A stretch of DNA of 33,700 nucleotides from the NCBI GenBank assembly GCA_913057435.1, contig CAJXNY010000048.1, positions 1 through 33,700 on the forward strand, written 5' to 3'. Shown piece after piece: positions 1 to 9,759 of the stretch. The first letter of the stretch is position 1. The number at the start of each line of letters is the position of its first letter. The notes beneath the pieces are model-generated. The model had not been told where the DNA came from and ran no database searches. It saw only the letters and a program-made list of their open reading frames with translations. A program made the position numbers and the translations under genes. Source of the DNA: an uncultured Oceanospirillaceae bacterium (GTDB lineage: Bacteria; Pseudomonadota; Gammaproteobacteria; Pseudomonadales; Balneatricaceae).

Positions 1-51
1 AGATCTACACTATCCTCTTCGTCGGCAGCGTCAGATGTGTATAAGAGACAG
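1..51 (+). other. Illumina Nextera i5 adapter (artefact)
   Basis: This is not genomic sequence. It reads as the end of the P5 oligo (1-10), an 8-base index TATCCTCT (11-18), the Nextera read-1 segment TCGTCGGCAGCGTC (19-32) and the 19-base Tn5 mosaic end AGATGTGTATAAGAGACAG (33-51). Genomic sequence begins at 52. From memory the index matches Nextera index 503. Read on the minus strand, it adds the residues LSLIHI and a stop to the truncated dprA. Confidence 0.98.
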
Positions 52-519
52 GGTTACCACCAGCCCACTGCGGGCCAGCTCGCGGGCAAAGGCGGCGGCG
101 TTACGTAACCCCTGCCGGGTCGCATGACGGCTGCCCACAATGCCGATCTGCGGTAAGCAAAGAATAGCGGGGTTGCCATAAACCAGTAAAAACGCCGGCG
201 GATCTGGAATCTGTTGCAACAGCCTGGGGTAAAATTCACTGTCCCAGGGGACAACATGGTGTAGTGCCGGGTTTAACGCCCGCCAGTCAGCCACCTGATT
301 CACCCGTTGCTGCAACGGCCCCTGATTCAGCTGCCAGGCTTTAATCGCGCTGCGCACCGCCGGTTTAAACCCCAGCGCCGCGAGTGTTCCATCATCTGCG
401 GCCAGCAGCCGTGGTGCGGTCCAGCCCTGTTGCCAGCACTGACACAGCGTTGCCGGACTAACCCGGGGCAGGGCCGCAACCGCTACCCAGTACTGCCATT
501 GTTCCCTGTAATCTGCCAT
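52..519 (-). CDS. dprA: DNA processing protein DprA/Smf, N-terminal part only
   Basis: This is the first 156 codons of DprA, which loads RecA onto incoming single-stranded DNA during natural transformation; in non-competent species the role is unclear. An N-terminal helical (SAM-like) region of about 90 residues is followed by the start of the DprA Rossmann-like domain, seen as DSEFYPRLLQQIPDPPAFLL, then the family signature IGIVGSRHATRQG and the helix leading toward the SGxAxGID loop, which is missing. Family members are about 360-380 residues, so more than half is lost, cut at the adapter junction rather than mutated. The ATG at 517-519 has a strong GGAGG ribosome site upstream. It is divergent from def, as in E. 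coli. Confidence 0.9.
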
Positions 520-590
520 CCGTTGCTCCTCCCTGAGCTATTCATCAGCCTCTGAGTATAGGCCAGTGTCAGCTGTCCTTGCGCAGACTG

Positions 591-619
591 TTCTGCAACG
601 GGCCGCAAGTCGCTATAAT
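591..619 (+). promoter_or_regulatory. Candidate sigma-70 promoter for def
   Basis: A perfect TATAAT lies at 614-619, with a weak -35-like TTCTGC at 591-596 at the ideal 17-base spacing. It sits in the 165-base divergent gap between dprA and def and points toward def, leaving a leader of roughly 60 bases. Only the -10 is convincing. Confidence 0.5.
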
Positions 620-684
620 GGGTCAATTCGCGTCCACTGAGCGGGCGCTACCTTATTCACGTAACCGGACACCCCTTTCATATC

Positions 685-1200
685 ATGGCTATTCGTACCA
701 TTCTGGAATTTCCTGACCCACGGCTGCGCACCGTTGCCGAGCCTGTCACTGTTGTTGATGATGAGGTCCGCGCACTGCTCGACGATATGTTCGAGACCAT
801 GTACGACGCAGCGGGTATCGGCCTGGCCGCGACTCAGATCAATGTCCATAAACGTATCGTGACGATGGACCTGTCCGAAGAAAATGATTCACCACTGGTG
901 TTCATTAACCCGGAATTTGACGTCATGGACGAAGAGCTCCATAGCTACAAAGAAGGCTGCCTGTCGGTGCCTGATTTCTATGAAGAAGTCTCCCGTCCCC
1001 AGCAGGTCCGTATCCGGGCGCTGAACAAAGATGGCGAAGCCTTTGAGATGGTGGCCGATGAGATGCTGGCGGTGTGTATTCAGCATGAGATCGATCACCT
1101 GGACGGCAAACTGTTCGTGGATCATATCTCAACGCTTAAACGCAATCGCATTCGCACCAAGCTTGAAAAGAAACACAAGTTCGAAGCGAGCCAGCGCTAA
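685..1200 (+). CDS. def: Peptide deformylase
   Basis: A cytosolic metalloenzyme that removes the formyl group from the N-terminal methionine of new proteins. All three family motifs are intact: GIGLAATQ (residues 44-51), EGCLSVP (90-96, with metal ligand Cys92) and QHEIDHLDG (133-141, with the HExxH-type metal-binding helix and catalytic Glu). The length of 171 residues matches bacterial type 1 deformylases. It is followed by fmt, which adds the formyl group that Def removes, the usual pairing. A UUCG-capped terminator-like hairpin lies between the two genes. No clear Shine-Dalgarno is seen before this ATG, but the [15 protein letters not shown] start aligns with the family. Confidence 0.97.
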   Translation: MAIRTILEFPDPRLRTVAEPVTVVDDEVRALLDDMFETMYDAAGIGLAATQINVHKRIVTMDLSEENDSPLVFINPEFDVMDEELHSYKEGCLSVPDFYEEVSRPQQVRIRALNKDGEAFEMVADEMLAVCIQHEIDHLDGKLFVDHISTLKRNRIRTKLEKKHKFEASQR

Positions 1201-1227
1201 GCTTTCCAGCGCAAGTAAGTCATTACC

Positions 1228-1256
1228 AACAGGCATGCTTCGGCAGGCCTGTTTTT
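1228..1256 (+). terminator. Hairpin with UUCG loop and T run after def
   Basis: AACAGGCATGC (1228-1238), loop TTCG, then GCAGGCCTGTT (1243-1253) and further Ts. The 11-bp stem has one mismatch and a C(UUCG)G tetraloop, a classic intrinsic terminator form. It falls inside the normally co-transcribed def-fmt pair, so it may act as a partial terminator setting the def:fmt ratio. Confidence 0.75.
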
Positions 1257-1291
1257 CTTTCTGAAGCCATCCTGACCTCTGGAGCCCTTCA

Positions 1292-2221
1292 ATGCGTATT
1301 GTTTTCGCCGGTACCCCGGACTTTGCTGCCGCCAGCCTGCAGGCCCTGCTGAGCACCGACCATGACATCGTGGCGGTCTACACCCAGCCTGACCGCCAGG
1401 GCAAGCGTAAAAACCAGCTGGCCCCCCGGCCCGTTAAAGACCTCGCACTGGCCCATGAGATTCCCGTCTTTCAGCCCCACAGCCTGAAAGATGCCGACGA
1501 GCAGGCACAGCTCAACGCGCTGGATGCCGATCTGATGGTGGTGGTGGCTTACGGTATGCTACTGCCCAAAGCGGTGCTGGATACGCCAAAACTGGGCTGC
1601 ATTAACGTCCACGGCTCCATCCTGCCACGCTGGCGCGGTGCCGCACCGGTGGAGCGGGCAATGCTGGCCGGCGACCGTGAAACCGGCGTCACCATCATGC
1701 AGATGGACGAAGGGCTGGATACCGGCAATATGCTGCATATCGTCACCACGCCGATTCATGCCATCGATACCGCCGCCAGCCTGTTTGCCCGGCTGACTGA
1801 GATCGGTGCTCAGGCACTGGTAGACAGCCTGCCTGGGCTGGAGCAGGACACGCTGACCGCCCAGGTGCAAGATGAAAGCCGGGTCACCTACGCCAGCAAA
1901 CTGAGCAAACAGGAAGGCCAGATTGACTGGCAGGCACCGGCAGCCGAAATCGAGCTGAAAGTTCGTGCGCTGAGCCCCCGTGTAGCGGTGACTTTCCAGC
2001 TCGATGGCGAGGCCGTCAAACTGCTGGCCTGTGAGCCACTGCAGCAGCAGGGCAATCCGGGCGAGATCCTTACCTCGGATAAAAAGAGCCTGGTGGTTGG
2101 CTGTGGCGTCAATGCGCTGAAAATCACCCAGTTGCAGCTGCCTGGCAAAAAAGCCATGGCCGCCAGCGATGTACTGAATTCCCGCCGTGAGCGCTTCAGC
2201 GCCGGCCAGACCCTGGATTAA
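1292..2221 (+). CDS. fmt: Methionyl-tRNA formyltransferase
   Basis: Transfers a formyl group from 10-formyl-tetrahydrofolate to Met-tRNA(fMet), making the bacterial initiator tRNA. The N-terminal formyltransferase domain begins MRIVFAGTPDFAAASLQALL. The active-site strand INVHGSILPRWRG (residues 104-116) carries the catalytic Asn105 and His107, and MDEGLDTG holds the catalytic Asp143. The C-terminal OB-like tRNA-binding domain runs from about residue 205 to the end. At 309 residues it is close to E. coli Fmt (315). The ATG is preceded by GGAG seven bases upstream. Four bases separate its stop from rsmB, indicating one operon. Confidence 0.97.
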   Translation: MRIVFAGTPDFAAASLQALLSTDHDIVAVYTQPDRQGKRKNQLAPRPVKDLALAHEIPVFQPHSLKDADEQAQLNALDADLMVVVAYGMLLPKAVLDTPKLGCINVHGSILPRWRGAAPVERAMLAGDRETGVTIMQMDEGLDTGNMLHIVTTPIHAIDTAASLFARLTEIGAQALVDSLPGLEQDTLTAQVQDESRVTYASKLSKQEGQIDWQAPAAEIELKVRALSPRVAVTFQLDGEAVKLLACEPLQQQGNPGEILTSDKKSLVVGCGVNALKITQLQLPGKKAMAASDVLNSRRERFSAGQTLD

Positions 2222-2225
2222 TCCC

Positions 2226-3527
2226 ATGCAGAATGTTCGTACCCTTGCAGCCCGCACCCTGGCGCCGTTACTGCGCCATCAGGGTTCACTGAAAACACTG
2301 ATGATCGATGCCCTGAAAGAATGCCCGGAACGGGATCAGGGTTTGTTGCAGGCGCTGTGCTATGGCGTGATGCGCTACCACCCTCAGTTGTCACGGATCT
2401 CGCGCAAGCTGCTGAAAAAGCCATTCGAGCCACGGGACTATGATCTGCTGGCGCTGATCTGGGTGGGCATTTATCAGCTCGATCACCTGCGCATTCCCGA
2501 ACACGCTGCCATTGCTGAAACCGTTGGCGGCACCGACACCCTGGCCAAACCCTGGGCGAAAGGGCTGCTGAATGCTATTTTGCGTCGTTATCAGCGTGAG
2601 AACGAGCTGATCAAAGCCGAACTGGCGGACGATCTGAGCTACCGCTATAACCACCCGGAATGGTTCATCAAAAAGATTCAGCACAGCTGGCCTGACCAGT
2701 GGGAAGACGTGCTGGCGCAGAATAACCGTACCGCGCCAATGACCCTGCGTACCAACCCACGCCTGACCAGCCGTGATGACTACCTGACGCTGCTGAACGA
2801 CGATGGCATCTATGCCCGCGCCTGCCTGTATGCCGAGCAGGGCATCGAGCTGGAACAGCCCTGTGCCGTGGATGATCTGCCGGGTTTCCGTGACGGCGAA
2901 GTTTCAGTGCAGGACGAGGCTGCCCAGCTCAGTGCGGCACTGCTGGACTTACAGCCAGGCCAGCGCCTGCTGGATGCCTGTGCTGCGCCGGGTGGTAAAC
3001 TCTGCCATGCGCTGGAGTTACAGCCCGACCTTAATGCCACTGCCATTGAGCTGGAGCAGAGCCGGACACCCCGTATCTATGACAACCTTGCGCGGCTTGA
3101 GCTCAAGGCTGAGGTCATTGTTGGGGACGCGGCTATCCAGAACTGGTGGGATGGCGAACAGTTCGACCGTATTCTGGTGGATGCCCCCTGTTCCGCAACC
3201 GGCGTGATTCGCCGTAACCCGGACATCAAGTACCTGCGTAAAAGCGACGACATCATCAACCTCAGCAACCTGCAGCTGAATATCCTGAGCAACTGCTGGC
3301 AGATGCTCAAGCCTGGTGGACGGCTGGTGTATGCCACCTGTTCGATCTTCCCACAGGAGAACGAACGTCTGGTAGCCCGCTTCCTCAAACAGGTGGATGA
3401 TGCCATCCATCAGCCTGTCGTTGCCGACTGGGGTGAAGAACGTCCTTTAGGACGCCAGTTACTGCCGCAGGCAGATAGCCACGACGGTTTTTACTATGCA
3501 GTGCTGATAAAAGCAGACTTGAAGTAA
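2226..3527 (+). CDS. rsmB: 16S rRNA m5C967 methyltransferase RsmB (Sun/Fmu)
   Basis: Uses S-adenosylmethionine to methylate C967 of 16S rRNA. An N-terminal NusB-like RNA-binding domain (about 1-140) precedes the methyltransferase domain. The SAM motif is ACAAPGGK (251-258). The two RNA m5C cysteines are both present, Cys322 in VDAPCSATG and Cys372 in YATCS. The 433-residue length fits the E. coli enzyme (429). I chose the ATG at 2226 rather than an upstream in-frame start because MQNVRTLAARTL is where family homology starts and the upstream extension would overlap fmt. The Shine-Dalgarno is weak, so translation may be coupled to fmt. Confidence 0.96.
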   Translation: MQNVRTLAARTLAPLLRHQGSLKTLMIDALKECPERDQGLLQALCYGVMRYHPQLSRISRKLLKKPFEPRDYDLLALIWVGIYQLDHLRIPEHAAIAETVGGTDTLAKPWAKGLLNAILRRYQRENELIKAELADDLSYRYNHPEWFIKKIQHSWPDQWEDVLAQNNRTAPMTLRTNPRLTSRDDYLTLLNDDGIYARACLYAEQGIELEQPCAVDDLPGFRDGEVSVQDEAAQLSAALLDLQPGQRLLDACAAPGGKLCHALELQPDLNATAIELEQSRTPRIYDNLARLELKAEVIVGDAAIQNWWDGEQFDRILVDAPCSATGVIRRNPDIKYLRKSDDIINLSNLQLNILSNCWQMLKPGGRLVYATCSIFPQENERLVARFLKQVDDAIHQPVVADWGEERPLGRQLLPQADSHDGFYYAVLIKADLK

Positions 3528-3553
3528 CGGTATTCGGTGGACGATAACAGGTA

Positions 3554-4927
3554 ATGAAAATCATCATTCTGGGTGCAGGGCAGGTCGGCGGTACGCTGGC
3601 GGAAAACCTCGCCAACGAAGCGAACGATATCACCATTGTCGATACGGACGCAGCCCGGCTGCGTGAGCTGCAGGACCGGATGGATATCCGTACCATCGAG
3701 GGTAAGGCCTCTTACCCTTCCGTCCTGGTGCAGGCCGGGGCCCAGGATGCCGATATGCTGATTGCGGTGACCAACCTGGACGAGGTCAATATGATCGCCT
3801 GCCAGGTGGCGCAGACCCTGTTCAACACCCCGACCAAAATTGCCCGGGTGCGCGAGCACGACTATCTCAAACAGAAGAAGATCTTCGCTGACAAAGCGAT
3901 CCCCGTCGATGTTCTGATCTCCCCCGAGGAGCTGGTGACCCGCCACGTTAAACGGCTGATCCAGCACCCCGGCGCACTGCAGGTACTGGACTTTGCCGAT
4001 GGCAAAGCCCAGCTGGTGGCGGTGAAAGCCTACTATGGCGGACCGCTGGTGGGCCGTGAAATTGCCTATCTGCGCGCCCATATGCCCGCCGTTGATACCC
4101 GCGTGGCCGCAATCTTCCGCCGGGGCAGCCCGATCATCCCGCAGGGTGACACCGTTATCGAAGCCGACGATGAAGTATTCTTCATCGCCGCCACCAAAGA
4201 TATCCGTTCGGTAATGAGCGAGCTGCGCCGCCTCGACCGCCCCTACAAGCGCATTATGATCGCCGGGGGCGGTAATATCGGCGCTCGACTGGCTACTACC
4301 ATCGAAGATGATTTCCAGGTCAAGATTATCGAGCGCAGTATGAGTCGCTGTAACCAGCTGGCCCGTCGTCTCAACAACACCATCGTGCTGCACGGCAGCG
4401 CCTCCGACAAAGAACTGCTGCTGGAAGAGAACATCGAAGACACCGATGTATTCTGTGCCCTGACCAACGATGACGAAGCCAATATCATGGCCTCCATGCT
4501 GGCCAAGCGACTGGGCGCGCGCACGGTGATGACGCTGATCAACAACCCGGCCTATGTCGATCTGGTGCAGGGCGGGGTGATCGACATCGCCATCTCCCCA
4601 CAGCAAACCACCATCGGTGCACTGCTGACCCATGTCCGCCGTGGCGATGTTGCCGCCGTCCACTCGCTGCGCCGTGGGGCTGCCGAGGCGCTGGAAGCGG
4701 TCGCCCACGGCGACAGCCGCAGTTCCAAAGTGGTGGGGAAAACGATCGAACAGATTGCCCTGCCACCGGGCTGTACCATCGGTGCCATTGTCCGTAATGA
4801 AGAAGTATTAATGGCCCACGATGATGTGCTGGTGGAAAACGGTGACCATGTAATTCTGTTCCTGGTCGACAAGAAACGCATCGCTGACGTGGAACGTCTG
4901 TTCCAGGTCGGGCTGGCCTTCTTCTGA
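3554..4927 (+). CDS. trkA: Trk potassium uptake regulatory subunit TrkA
   Basis: The peripheral, nucleotide-binding gating subunit of the Trk K+ uptake system on the cytoplasmic face of the membrane. It shows the expected duplicated architecture: an RCK_N Rossmann domain with GAGQVGG at residues 7-13 and acidic VDTDA after strand 2, an RCK_C (TrkA_C) domain around 140-215, then a second Rossmann domain with GGGNIG at 238-243 and a second RCK_C domain to the end. The length of 457 matches E. coli TrkA (458). It lies 26 bases after rsmB and 19 bases before trkH, its membrane partner. That trkA-trkH pairing is known from Halomonas, whereas in E. coli the genes are far apart. Confidence 0.97.
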   Translation: MKIIILGAGQVGGTLAENLANEANDITIVDTDAARLRELQDRMDIRTIEGKASYPSVLVQAGAQDADMLIAVTNLDEVNMIACQVAQTLFNTPTKIARVREHDYLKQKKIFADKAIPVDVLISPEELVTRHVKRLIQHPGALQVLDFADGKAQLVAVKAYYGGPLVGREIAYLRAHMPAVDTRVAAIFRRGSPIIPQGDTVIEADDEVFFIAATKDIRSVMSELRRLDRPYKRIMIAGGGNIGARLATTIEDDFQVKIIERSMSRCNQLARRLNNTIVLHGSASDKELLLEENIEDTDVFCALTNDDEANIMASMLAKRLGARTVMTLINNPAYVDLVQGGVIDIAISPQQTTIGALLTHVRRGDVAAVHSLRRGAAEALEAVAHGDSRSSKVVGKTIEQIALPPGCTIGAIVRNEEVLMAHDDVLVENGDHVILFLVDKKRIADVERLFQVGLAFF

Positions 4928-4946
4928 AGCACAGGAGCTGCACCTC

Positions 4947-6395
4947 ATGCACTACCGGGTAATTCTGCGCATCCTCGGCATTTTGTTGATGATTTTCAGC
5001 TTCACCATGCTGCCACCGGTAGCCATCTCGCTGTTCTACGAGGACGGCGCCGAGCTGGCCTTCGTCACCGGTTTCACCATCACCCTGTTAACCGGCTTCC
5101 TGTTATGGATCCCGGTGTATCGGGTCCGGCAGGATCTGCGCACCCGTGATGGCTTCCTGATCACTGTGCTGTTCTGGGCGGTGCTGGGCCTGTTCGGGGC
5201 CTTCCCGCTGGCACTGGCCGATAACCCGCACCTGAGCGTCGTCGATGCCGTGTTCGAGTCTCTCTCGGCACTGACCACCACCGGGGCCACGGTCATTACC
5301 GGTATCGACTACCTGCCCCAGTCGATCCTGTTCTATCGCCAGCAGCTGCAATGGCTCGGGGGGATGGGGATTATCGTACTGGCGGTGGCTATCCTGCCGA
5401 TGCTCGGCATCGGCGGTATGCAGCTGTATCGCGCCGAAACACCGGGACCGGTCAAAGACTCCAAACTGACGCCACGGATCACCGAAACCGCCAAGGCGCT
5501 GTGGTACATCTACCTGTCGCTCACCATCGCCTGTGCCGTCGGTTACAAGCTGGCGGGCATGAGCTGGTTCGATGCGGTCAGCCACAGTTTTTCCACCGTT
5601 GCCATCGGTGGTTTTTCCACCCATGACGCCAGTATTGGCTACTTCAATTCACCGCTGATTGAAGCGATCTGTATCTTCTTTATGGCGATCTCGGCGGTCA
5701 ATTTCGGCCTGCATTTCTTTGCCTGGCGTCAGCGTACCCTCAGCCACTACCTGCAGGACCCGGAATTTCGTTTCTACCTGATCGGGCTGGCTGTCATCAC
5801 CCTGATTGCGCTGGTCGCACTGACCAGCACCGCCACCTATGCACCACTGGAAGCGTTCCGCAAAGCAACCTTTATGGTGGTCTCGATTGCCACCACCACC
5901 GGCTTTGCCACCGCTGACTTCGCCCACTGGCCAGCGATGCTGCCGTTCCTGCTGTTTGTCGCCGCCTTTGCCGGTGGCTGTGCTGGCTCCACCGGTGGCG
6001 GGATGAAGGTCATCCGTGTGCTGCTGATCCTCAAGCAGGGCTATCGGGAGATCCAGCGGCTGGTGCATCCCAATGCGGTAATTCCGGTCAAACTGGGTGA
6101 CAAAGCGATCTCGGACCGGGTACTGGAAGCGGTCTGGGGCTTCTTCTCGGTCTACCTGATTGTGTTCGTGGTGATGCTGATAATCCTGCTGGCCACCGGG
6201 CTCGACCAGGTCACGGCATGGTCTGCCGTGGGGGCCACACTGAACAACCTGGGGCCGGGTCTGGGCCAGGTGGCCGCGCACTATGGTGACCTCAACGACA
6301 CCGCCAAATGGGTGCTGTGCTTTGCCATGCTGCTGGGCCGACTGGAAGTGTTCACCCTGCTGGTACTGTTCACGCCGACCTTCTGGCGACGTTAG
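4947..6395 (+). CDS. trkH: Trk potassium uptake channel subunit TrkH
   Basis: The membrane-embedded, K+-translocating subunit that works with TrkA. At 482 residues it matches E. coli TrkH (483). Hydrophobic segments run throughout in the M1-P-M2 repeat pattern of the SKT superfamily. The four pore loops with their filter glycines can be read as TTTGATVITG, FSTVAIGGFSTHD, ATTTGFATADF and NNLGPGLGQV. The interior loop AGCAGSTGGGMKVIR is the conserved gating-loop region. The start ATG has AGGAG eight bases upstream. It ends the def-trkH operon and is followed by a long hairpin. Confidence 0.97.
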   Translation: MHYRVILRILGILLMIFSFTMLPPVAISLFYEDGAELAFVTGFTITLLTGFLLWIPVYRVRQDLRTRDGFLITVLFWAVLGLFGAFPLALADNPHLSVVDAVFESLSALTTTGATVITGIDYLPQSILFYRQQLQWLGGMGIIVLAVAILPMLGIGGMQLYRAETPGPVKDSKLTPRITETAKALWYIYLSLTIACAVGYKLAGMSWFDAVSHSFSTVAIGGFSTHDASIGYFNSPLIEAICIFFMAISAVNFGLHFFAWRQRTLSHYLQDPEFRFYLIGLAVITLIALVALTSTATYAPLEAFRKATFMVVSIATTTGFATADFAHWPAMLPFLLFVAAFAGGCAGSTGGGMKVIRVLLILKQGYREIQRLVHPNAVIPVKLGDKAISDRVLEAVWGFFSVYLIVFVVMLIILLATGLDQVTAWSAVGATLNNLGPGLGQVAAHYGDLNDTAKWVLCFAMLLGRLEVFTLLVLFTPTFWRR

Positions 6396-6405
6396 GCACC
6401 GCCAC

Positions 6406-6445
6406 GGTGATACCTTGCTGAGCGCTATCTCAGCGAGGTATCACC
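6406..6445 (+). terminator. 17-bp hairpin after trkH
   Basis: GGTGATACCTTGCTGAG (6406-6422), a six-base loop and CTCAGCGAGGTATCACC (6429-6445) pair over 17 bp with one G-T wobble. It begins about 10 bases past the trkH stop and is followed only by CCTTTG, so the U tract is poor. It may terminate weakly or protect the mRNA 3' end. The remaining sequence to glyQ shows nothing beyond the promoter below. Confidence 0.65.
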
Positions 6446-6583
6446 CCTTTGCAACACGCCAGCCCTCAACACCCCTCCCACAATCACCATTACCCGTCCC
6501 GATTCAGCCTGCACCGACCACAACATTGATTAATTTGCACTCAGCTCAGCAACGGTTGGCCACAGGTCGACCGGCTTTTAGTG

Positions 6584-6589
6584 TATAAT
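6584..6589 (+). promoter_or_regulatory. Candidate -10 box for glyQ
   Basis: A perfect TATAAT about 35-45 bases before the glyQ starts. I see no good -35 at 16-18 bases; a TTGGCC at 6556-6561 is too far (22 bases). Low to moderate confidence. Confidence 0.4.
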
Positions 6590-6624
6590 TCCGCTCTTAT
6601 TTTCGGGCCAATTTGATTGAATTA

Positions 6625-7596
6625 ATGGTGAATTCAGTGACTGACAAGGTTTCTCCAGACGTTAGTACATTTCAGGGGCTGATCCTTGCACTGCAGGAAT
6701 ACTGGGCAGAGCAGGGCTGCGTCATCGTTCAACCGCTGGATATGGAAGTAGGCGCAGGCACCTTCCATCCGGCTACATTCCTGCGGGCCATTGGCCCGGA
6801 GACATGGCGCTCTGCCTACGTGCAGCCAAGCCGCCGTCCCACTGACGGTCGTTACGGTGAAAACCCTAACCGCCTGCAGCATTACTACCAGTTCCAGGTC
6901 GTAATGAAGCCATCCCCAGCGAACTTGCAGGAACTGTACCTGGGCTCGCTCAAGCGTATGGGGCTGGATCTGCTGGTGCACGATGTGCGCTTCGTTGAAG
7001 ACAACTGGGAATCGCCAACACTGGGCGCCTGGGGGCTGGGCTGGGAAGTCTGGCTCAACGGCATGGAAGTGACGCAGTTCACTTACTTCCAGCAGGCCGG
7101 TGGCCTGGAGTGTTACCCGGTAACCGGTGAGATCACCTACGGGCTTGAGCGTATCGCCATGTACCTGCAGGACGTTGACTCCGTTTACGACCTGATCTGG
7201 ACCCGTCACCCGGATGGCACTGTTGTCACCTATGGCGATGTGTTCCATCAGAACGAAGTGGAACAGTCGACTTACAACTTTGAGCACGCCGATGTGCCAC
7301 AGCTGTTCGTCAACTTTGACCACTACGAAGCCGAGTGCAACAAGTTGCTGGCGCTGGAAACACCGCTGCCACTTCCTGCCTATGAACTGGTGCTGAAGGC
7401 CTCTCATACCTTCAACCTGCTGGATGCACGTCACGCGATCTCGGTAACTGAGCGTCAGCGTTACATTCTGCGGGTGCGCACCCTGGCCCGTGGCGTCGCT
7501 CAGGCGTACTTCAATAGCCGTAAAGGGCTGGGCTTCCCATTAGCAGAAGAGTCTATCCGGCTGGAAGTGTTGGCCGCCTGCGAGGAGAAAAACTGA
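6625..7596 (+). CDS. glyQ: Glycyl-tRNA synthetase alpha subunit
   Basis: The catalytic (class II) subunit of the alpha2beta2 bacterial glycyl-tRNA synthetase. It carries the near-invariant family stretch around [18 protein letters not shown], then [20 protein letters not shown] and [19 protein letters not shown], and the motif 2/3 region with [19 protein letters not shown]. Three starts are possible: TTG at 6613, ATG at 6625 and GTG at 6637. Homology begins near 6640, no site has a strong Shine-Dalgarno, and I list the ATG (323 residues; E. coli 303, P. aeruginosa about 315). The GTG is a close second. The TGA overlaps the glyS ATG by one base (TGATG), so the subunits are translationally coupled. 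Confidence 0.96.
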   Translation: MVNSVTDKVSPDVSTFQGLILALQEYWAEQGCVIVQPLDMEVGAGTFHPATFLRAIGPETWRSAYVQPSRRPTDGRYGENPNRLQHYYQFQVVMKPSPANLQELYLGSLKRMGLDLLVHDVRFVEDNWESPTLGAWGLGWEVWLNGMEVTQFTYFQQAGGLECYPVTGEITYGLERIAMYLQDVDSVYDLIWTRHPDGTVVTYGDVFHQNEVEQSTYNFEHADVPQLFVNFDHYEAECNKLLALETPLPLPAYELVLKASHTFNLLDARHAISVTERQRYILRVRTLARGVAQAYFNSRKGLGFPLAEESIRLEVLAACEEKN

Positions 7597-9674
7597 TGAG
7601 CACCCGTGATTTTCTGGTTGAGCTGGGTACCCAGGAGCTGCCTCCCAAGGCGCTGAAAACCCTGTCTGACGCCTTTGTCGCTGAGATCATCAACGGCATC
7701 CGCGACGCACTGGGCAACGATGCCGACAGCCTGCTGAGCAATGCGATCATCAAACCGTTCGCCGCACCGCGTCGTCTGGCATTGCTGATTGAAAACCTGG
7801 TGGAAGAAGTACCGGCCGCCAAGACGCTGGTACAGGGCCCACCGACCAAAATCTGTTACGACGCCGACGGTAATCCAACCAAAGCGCTGGAAGGTTTTGC
7901 CAAAAAGAATCGCACCACCGTTGATCAGTTGACCGAACTGAACGGCAAGGTTGCCTTTGAGCAGACCAGCCCGGCACAGCCGCTGACTGACCTGCTGCCA
8001 GCGATTGTCAGCAACTCACTGAGCAAGCTGCCTATTCCAAAGCGGATGCGCTGGGGCGCGTCCCGGGTTGAATTCGTGCGCCCAACGCAGTGGCTGGTGA
8101 TGCTATTTGGTGAACAGGTTATCGACTGTGAGATCCTCAGTGTGACAGCGGGCCGCACTACCCGTGGCCATCGTTTCCATCACGACCAGACCATTGAACT
8201 GGGTGCCCCTGGTGAGTACGCCGACACGCTGCTGAACACCGGTAAGGTAATGGCAGATTACGATATTCGTCTGGAAACCGTGCGTCGCCAGGTAATCGCT
8301 GCCGGTGAAGCGATCAACGGTATTGCTCAGATCGATGAAGACCTGCTGCACGAAGTCGCTTCCCTTAACGAATGGCCTGTCGCCCTGACCGGTCGCTTTG
8401 AAGAGCGCTTCCTGAATGTGCCGGAGCAGGCCCTGATCTCTTCCATGGCTGAGCACCAGAAGTATTTCCACGTTGTGGATGCTGACGGCAAGCTGATGCC
8501 AAACTTCATCACCGTGGCCAACATCGAGTCGAAAGACCCGCGTCAGGTGATCGAAGGGAACGAGAAAGTAATTCGTCCACGGCTGGCCGACGCCGCATTC
8601 TTCTTCGAAACCGATAAGAAGAAAACGCTGGAAGCCCGTGTTGTCGAACTGAAAAACATCGTGTTCCAGAAAGATCTGGGGACCCTGCACGCCAAAGCTG
8701 AGCGTATCTCGGCACTGGCGGCGCGCATTGCTGCGGACATGGGTGAAGATCAGACCAGGGCTGCCCGGGCAGGCTTGCTGGCGAAAACCGATCTGATGAC
8801 CGACATGGTGTACGAATTCACCGACCTGCAGGGCCTGATGGGTTACCACTACGCCCTGCATGACGGCGAAGACCACGACGTCGCGCTGGCGCAGAACGAG
8901 CAGTACATGCCACGCTTTGCCGGTGATGAGCTGCCACAGTCAGCACCCGGCATCGCGGTAGCAATCGCAGATCGCCTGGATACCCTGACCGGTCTGTTCG
9001 GTATCAACCAGCCACCAACCGGCTCCAAAGACCCGTTTGCCCTGCGTCGTGCCGCACTGGGTGTGCTGCGTATTATCGTTGAGGGTAAGCTGGATCTGGA
9101 TCTGCGCGCGCTGCTGGTCGTTGCAGCGGATAACCACGGTAACCTGAAGGCCCGTGACGGGCTGGAAGATAAGGTACTGGACTTTATGCTGGACCGTTTC
9201 CGCGCCTGGTATGAAGAAGAAGGTATCCCGGCTGAGGTGTTCCTGTCGGTGCTGGCCGTCCGCCCAACCCGTCCGCTGGACTTCGATCAGCGCGTTAAAG
9301 CCGTAAGCCACTTCCGCAGCCTGGCAGAGGCAGACGCGCTGGCAGCCGCCAACAAGCGTGTGTCCAACATTCTGACCAAGCAGGGTGCTGACAGCAATGC
9401 CACCGTCTCTGAGTCCGTATTGCAGGAAGATGCAGAGAAAGCGCTGTACGCAGCGCTGAATGGCCTGCAAAGCACGCTGGATACAGCCACAGCGGAAGGT
9501 AACTACCGTCAGGTGCTGGAGTCTCTGGCCAGCCTGCGTGGTGACGTTGACCGCTTCTTCGATGATGTGATGGTCATGGCAGATGATGAGGCTGTACGCC
9601 TTAACCGTCTGGCGCTGCTGGCGCAGCTGCGTAACCGCTTCCTGGCAGTCGCGGACATCTCCGTACTGGGCTGA
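7596..9674 (+). CDS. glyS: Glycyl-tRNA synthetase beta subunit
   Basis: The tRNA-binding beta subunit partner of GlyQ. It starts [20 protein letters not shown], the typical GlyS N-terminus. Conserved segments include [10 protein letters not shown], the core [18 protein letters not shown], the region [15 protein letters not shown] and the HD-like domain [20 protein letters not shown]-terminal DALR-type anticodon-binding region ends the protein. The 692 residues match E. coli (689). A strong intrinsic terminator follows within 25 bases, closing this two-gene operon. Confidence 0.97.
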   Translation: MSTRDFLVELGTQELPPKALKTLSDAFVAEIINGIRDALGNDADSLLSNAIIKPFAAPRRLALLIENLVEEVPAAKTLVQGPPTKICYDADGNPTKALEGFAKKNRTTVDQLTELNGKVAFEQTSPAQPLTDLLPAIVSNSLSKLPIPKRMRWGASRVEFVRPTQWLVMLFGEQVIDCEILSVTAGRTTRGHRFHHDQTIELGAPGEYADTLLNTGKVMADYDIRLETVRRQVIAAGEAINGIAQIDEDLLHEVASLNEWPVALTGRFEERFLNVPEQALISSMAEHQKYFHVVDADGKLMPNFITVANIESKDPRQVIEGNEKVIRPRLADAAFFFETDKKKTLEARVVELKNIVFQKDLGTLHAKAERISALAARIAADMGEDQTRAARAGLLAKTDLMTDMVYEFTDLQGLMGYHYALHDGEDHDVALAQNEQYMPRFAGDELPQSAPGIAVAIADRLDTLTGLFGINQPPTGSKDPFALRRAALGVLRIIVEGKLDLDLRALLVVAADNHGNLKARDGLEDKVLDFMLDRFRAWYEEEGIPAEVFLSVLAVRPTRPLDFDQRVKAVSHFRSLAEADALAAANKRVSNILTKQGADSNATVSESVLQEDAEKALYAALNGLQSTLDTATAEGNYRQVLESLASLRGDVDRFFDDVMVMADDEAVRLNRLALLAQLRNRFLAVADISVLG

Positions 9675-9696
9675 TCTCAATGTAGCAGGCTCTATT

Positions 9697-9732
9697 AAAA
9701 AGCCAGTCAGCGTTTAGCTGACTGGCTTTTTT
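9697..9732 (+). terminator. Rho-independent terminator of glyQS
   Basis: AGCCAGTCAGC (9701-9711), a five-base loop GTTTA and GCTGACTGGCT (9717-9727) form a perfect 11-bp stem, extended by flanking A and T runs (AAAA at 9697-9700, TTTTT at 9728-9732). It is a textbook terminator just after the glyS stop. Confidence 0.92.
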
Positions 9733-9759
9733 GTGGCCGAAACTCAGCCAGCTTGGCAA

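Noticed and set aside
33-51. Tn5 mosaic end at both termini, as if a transposon flanked the region
   Set aside because: The mosaic ends are directly joined to Nextera primer, index and P5/P7 sequence, so they are library adapters and not an inserted element.
52-519. dprA as a pseudogene
   Set aside because: The frame is open and normal up to the adapter junction; truncation is an assembly artefact.
3494-4708. 404-codon minus-strand frame opposite trkA
   Set aside because: Codon-bias shadow; trkA motifs are intact on the plus strand.
4885-4900. ACGTGGAAC in trkA as a second parS half-site
   Set aside because: Only one half resembles parS; the left arm does not match and the site is within a conserved coding region.
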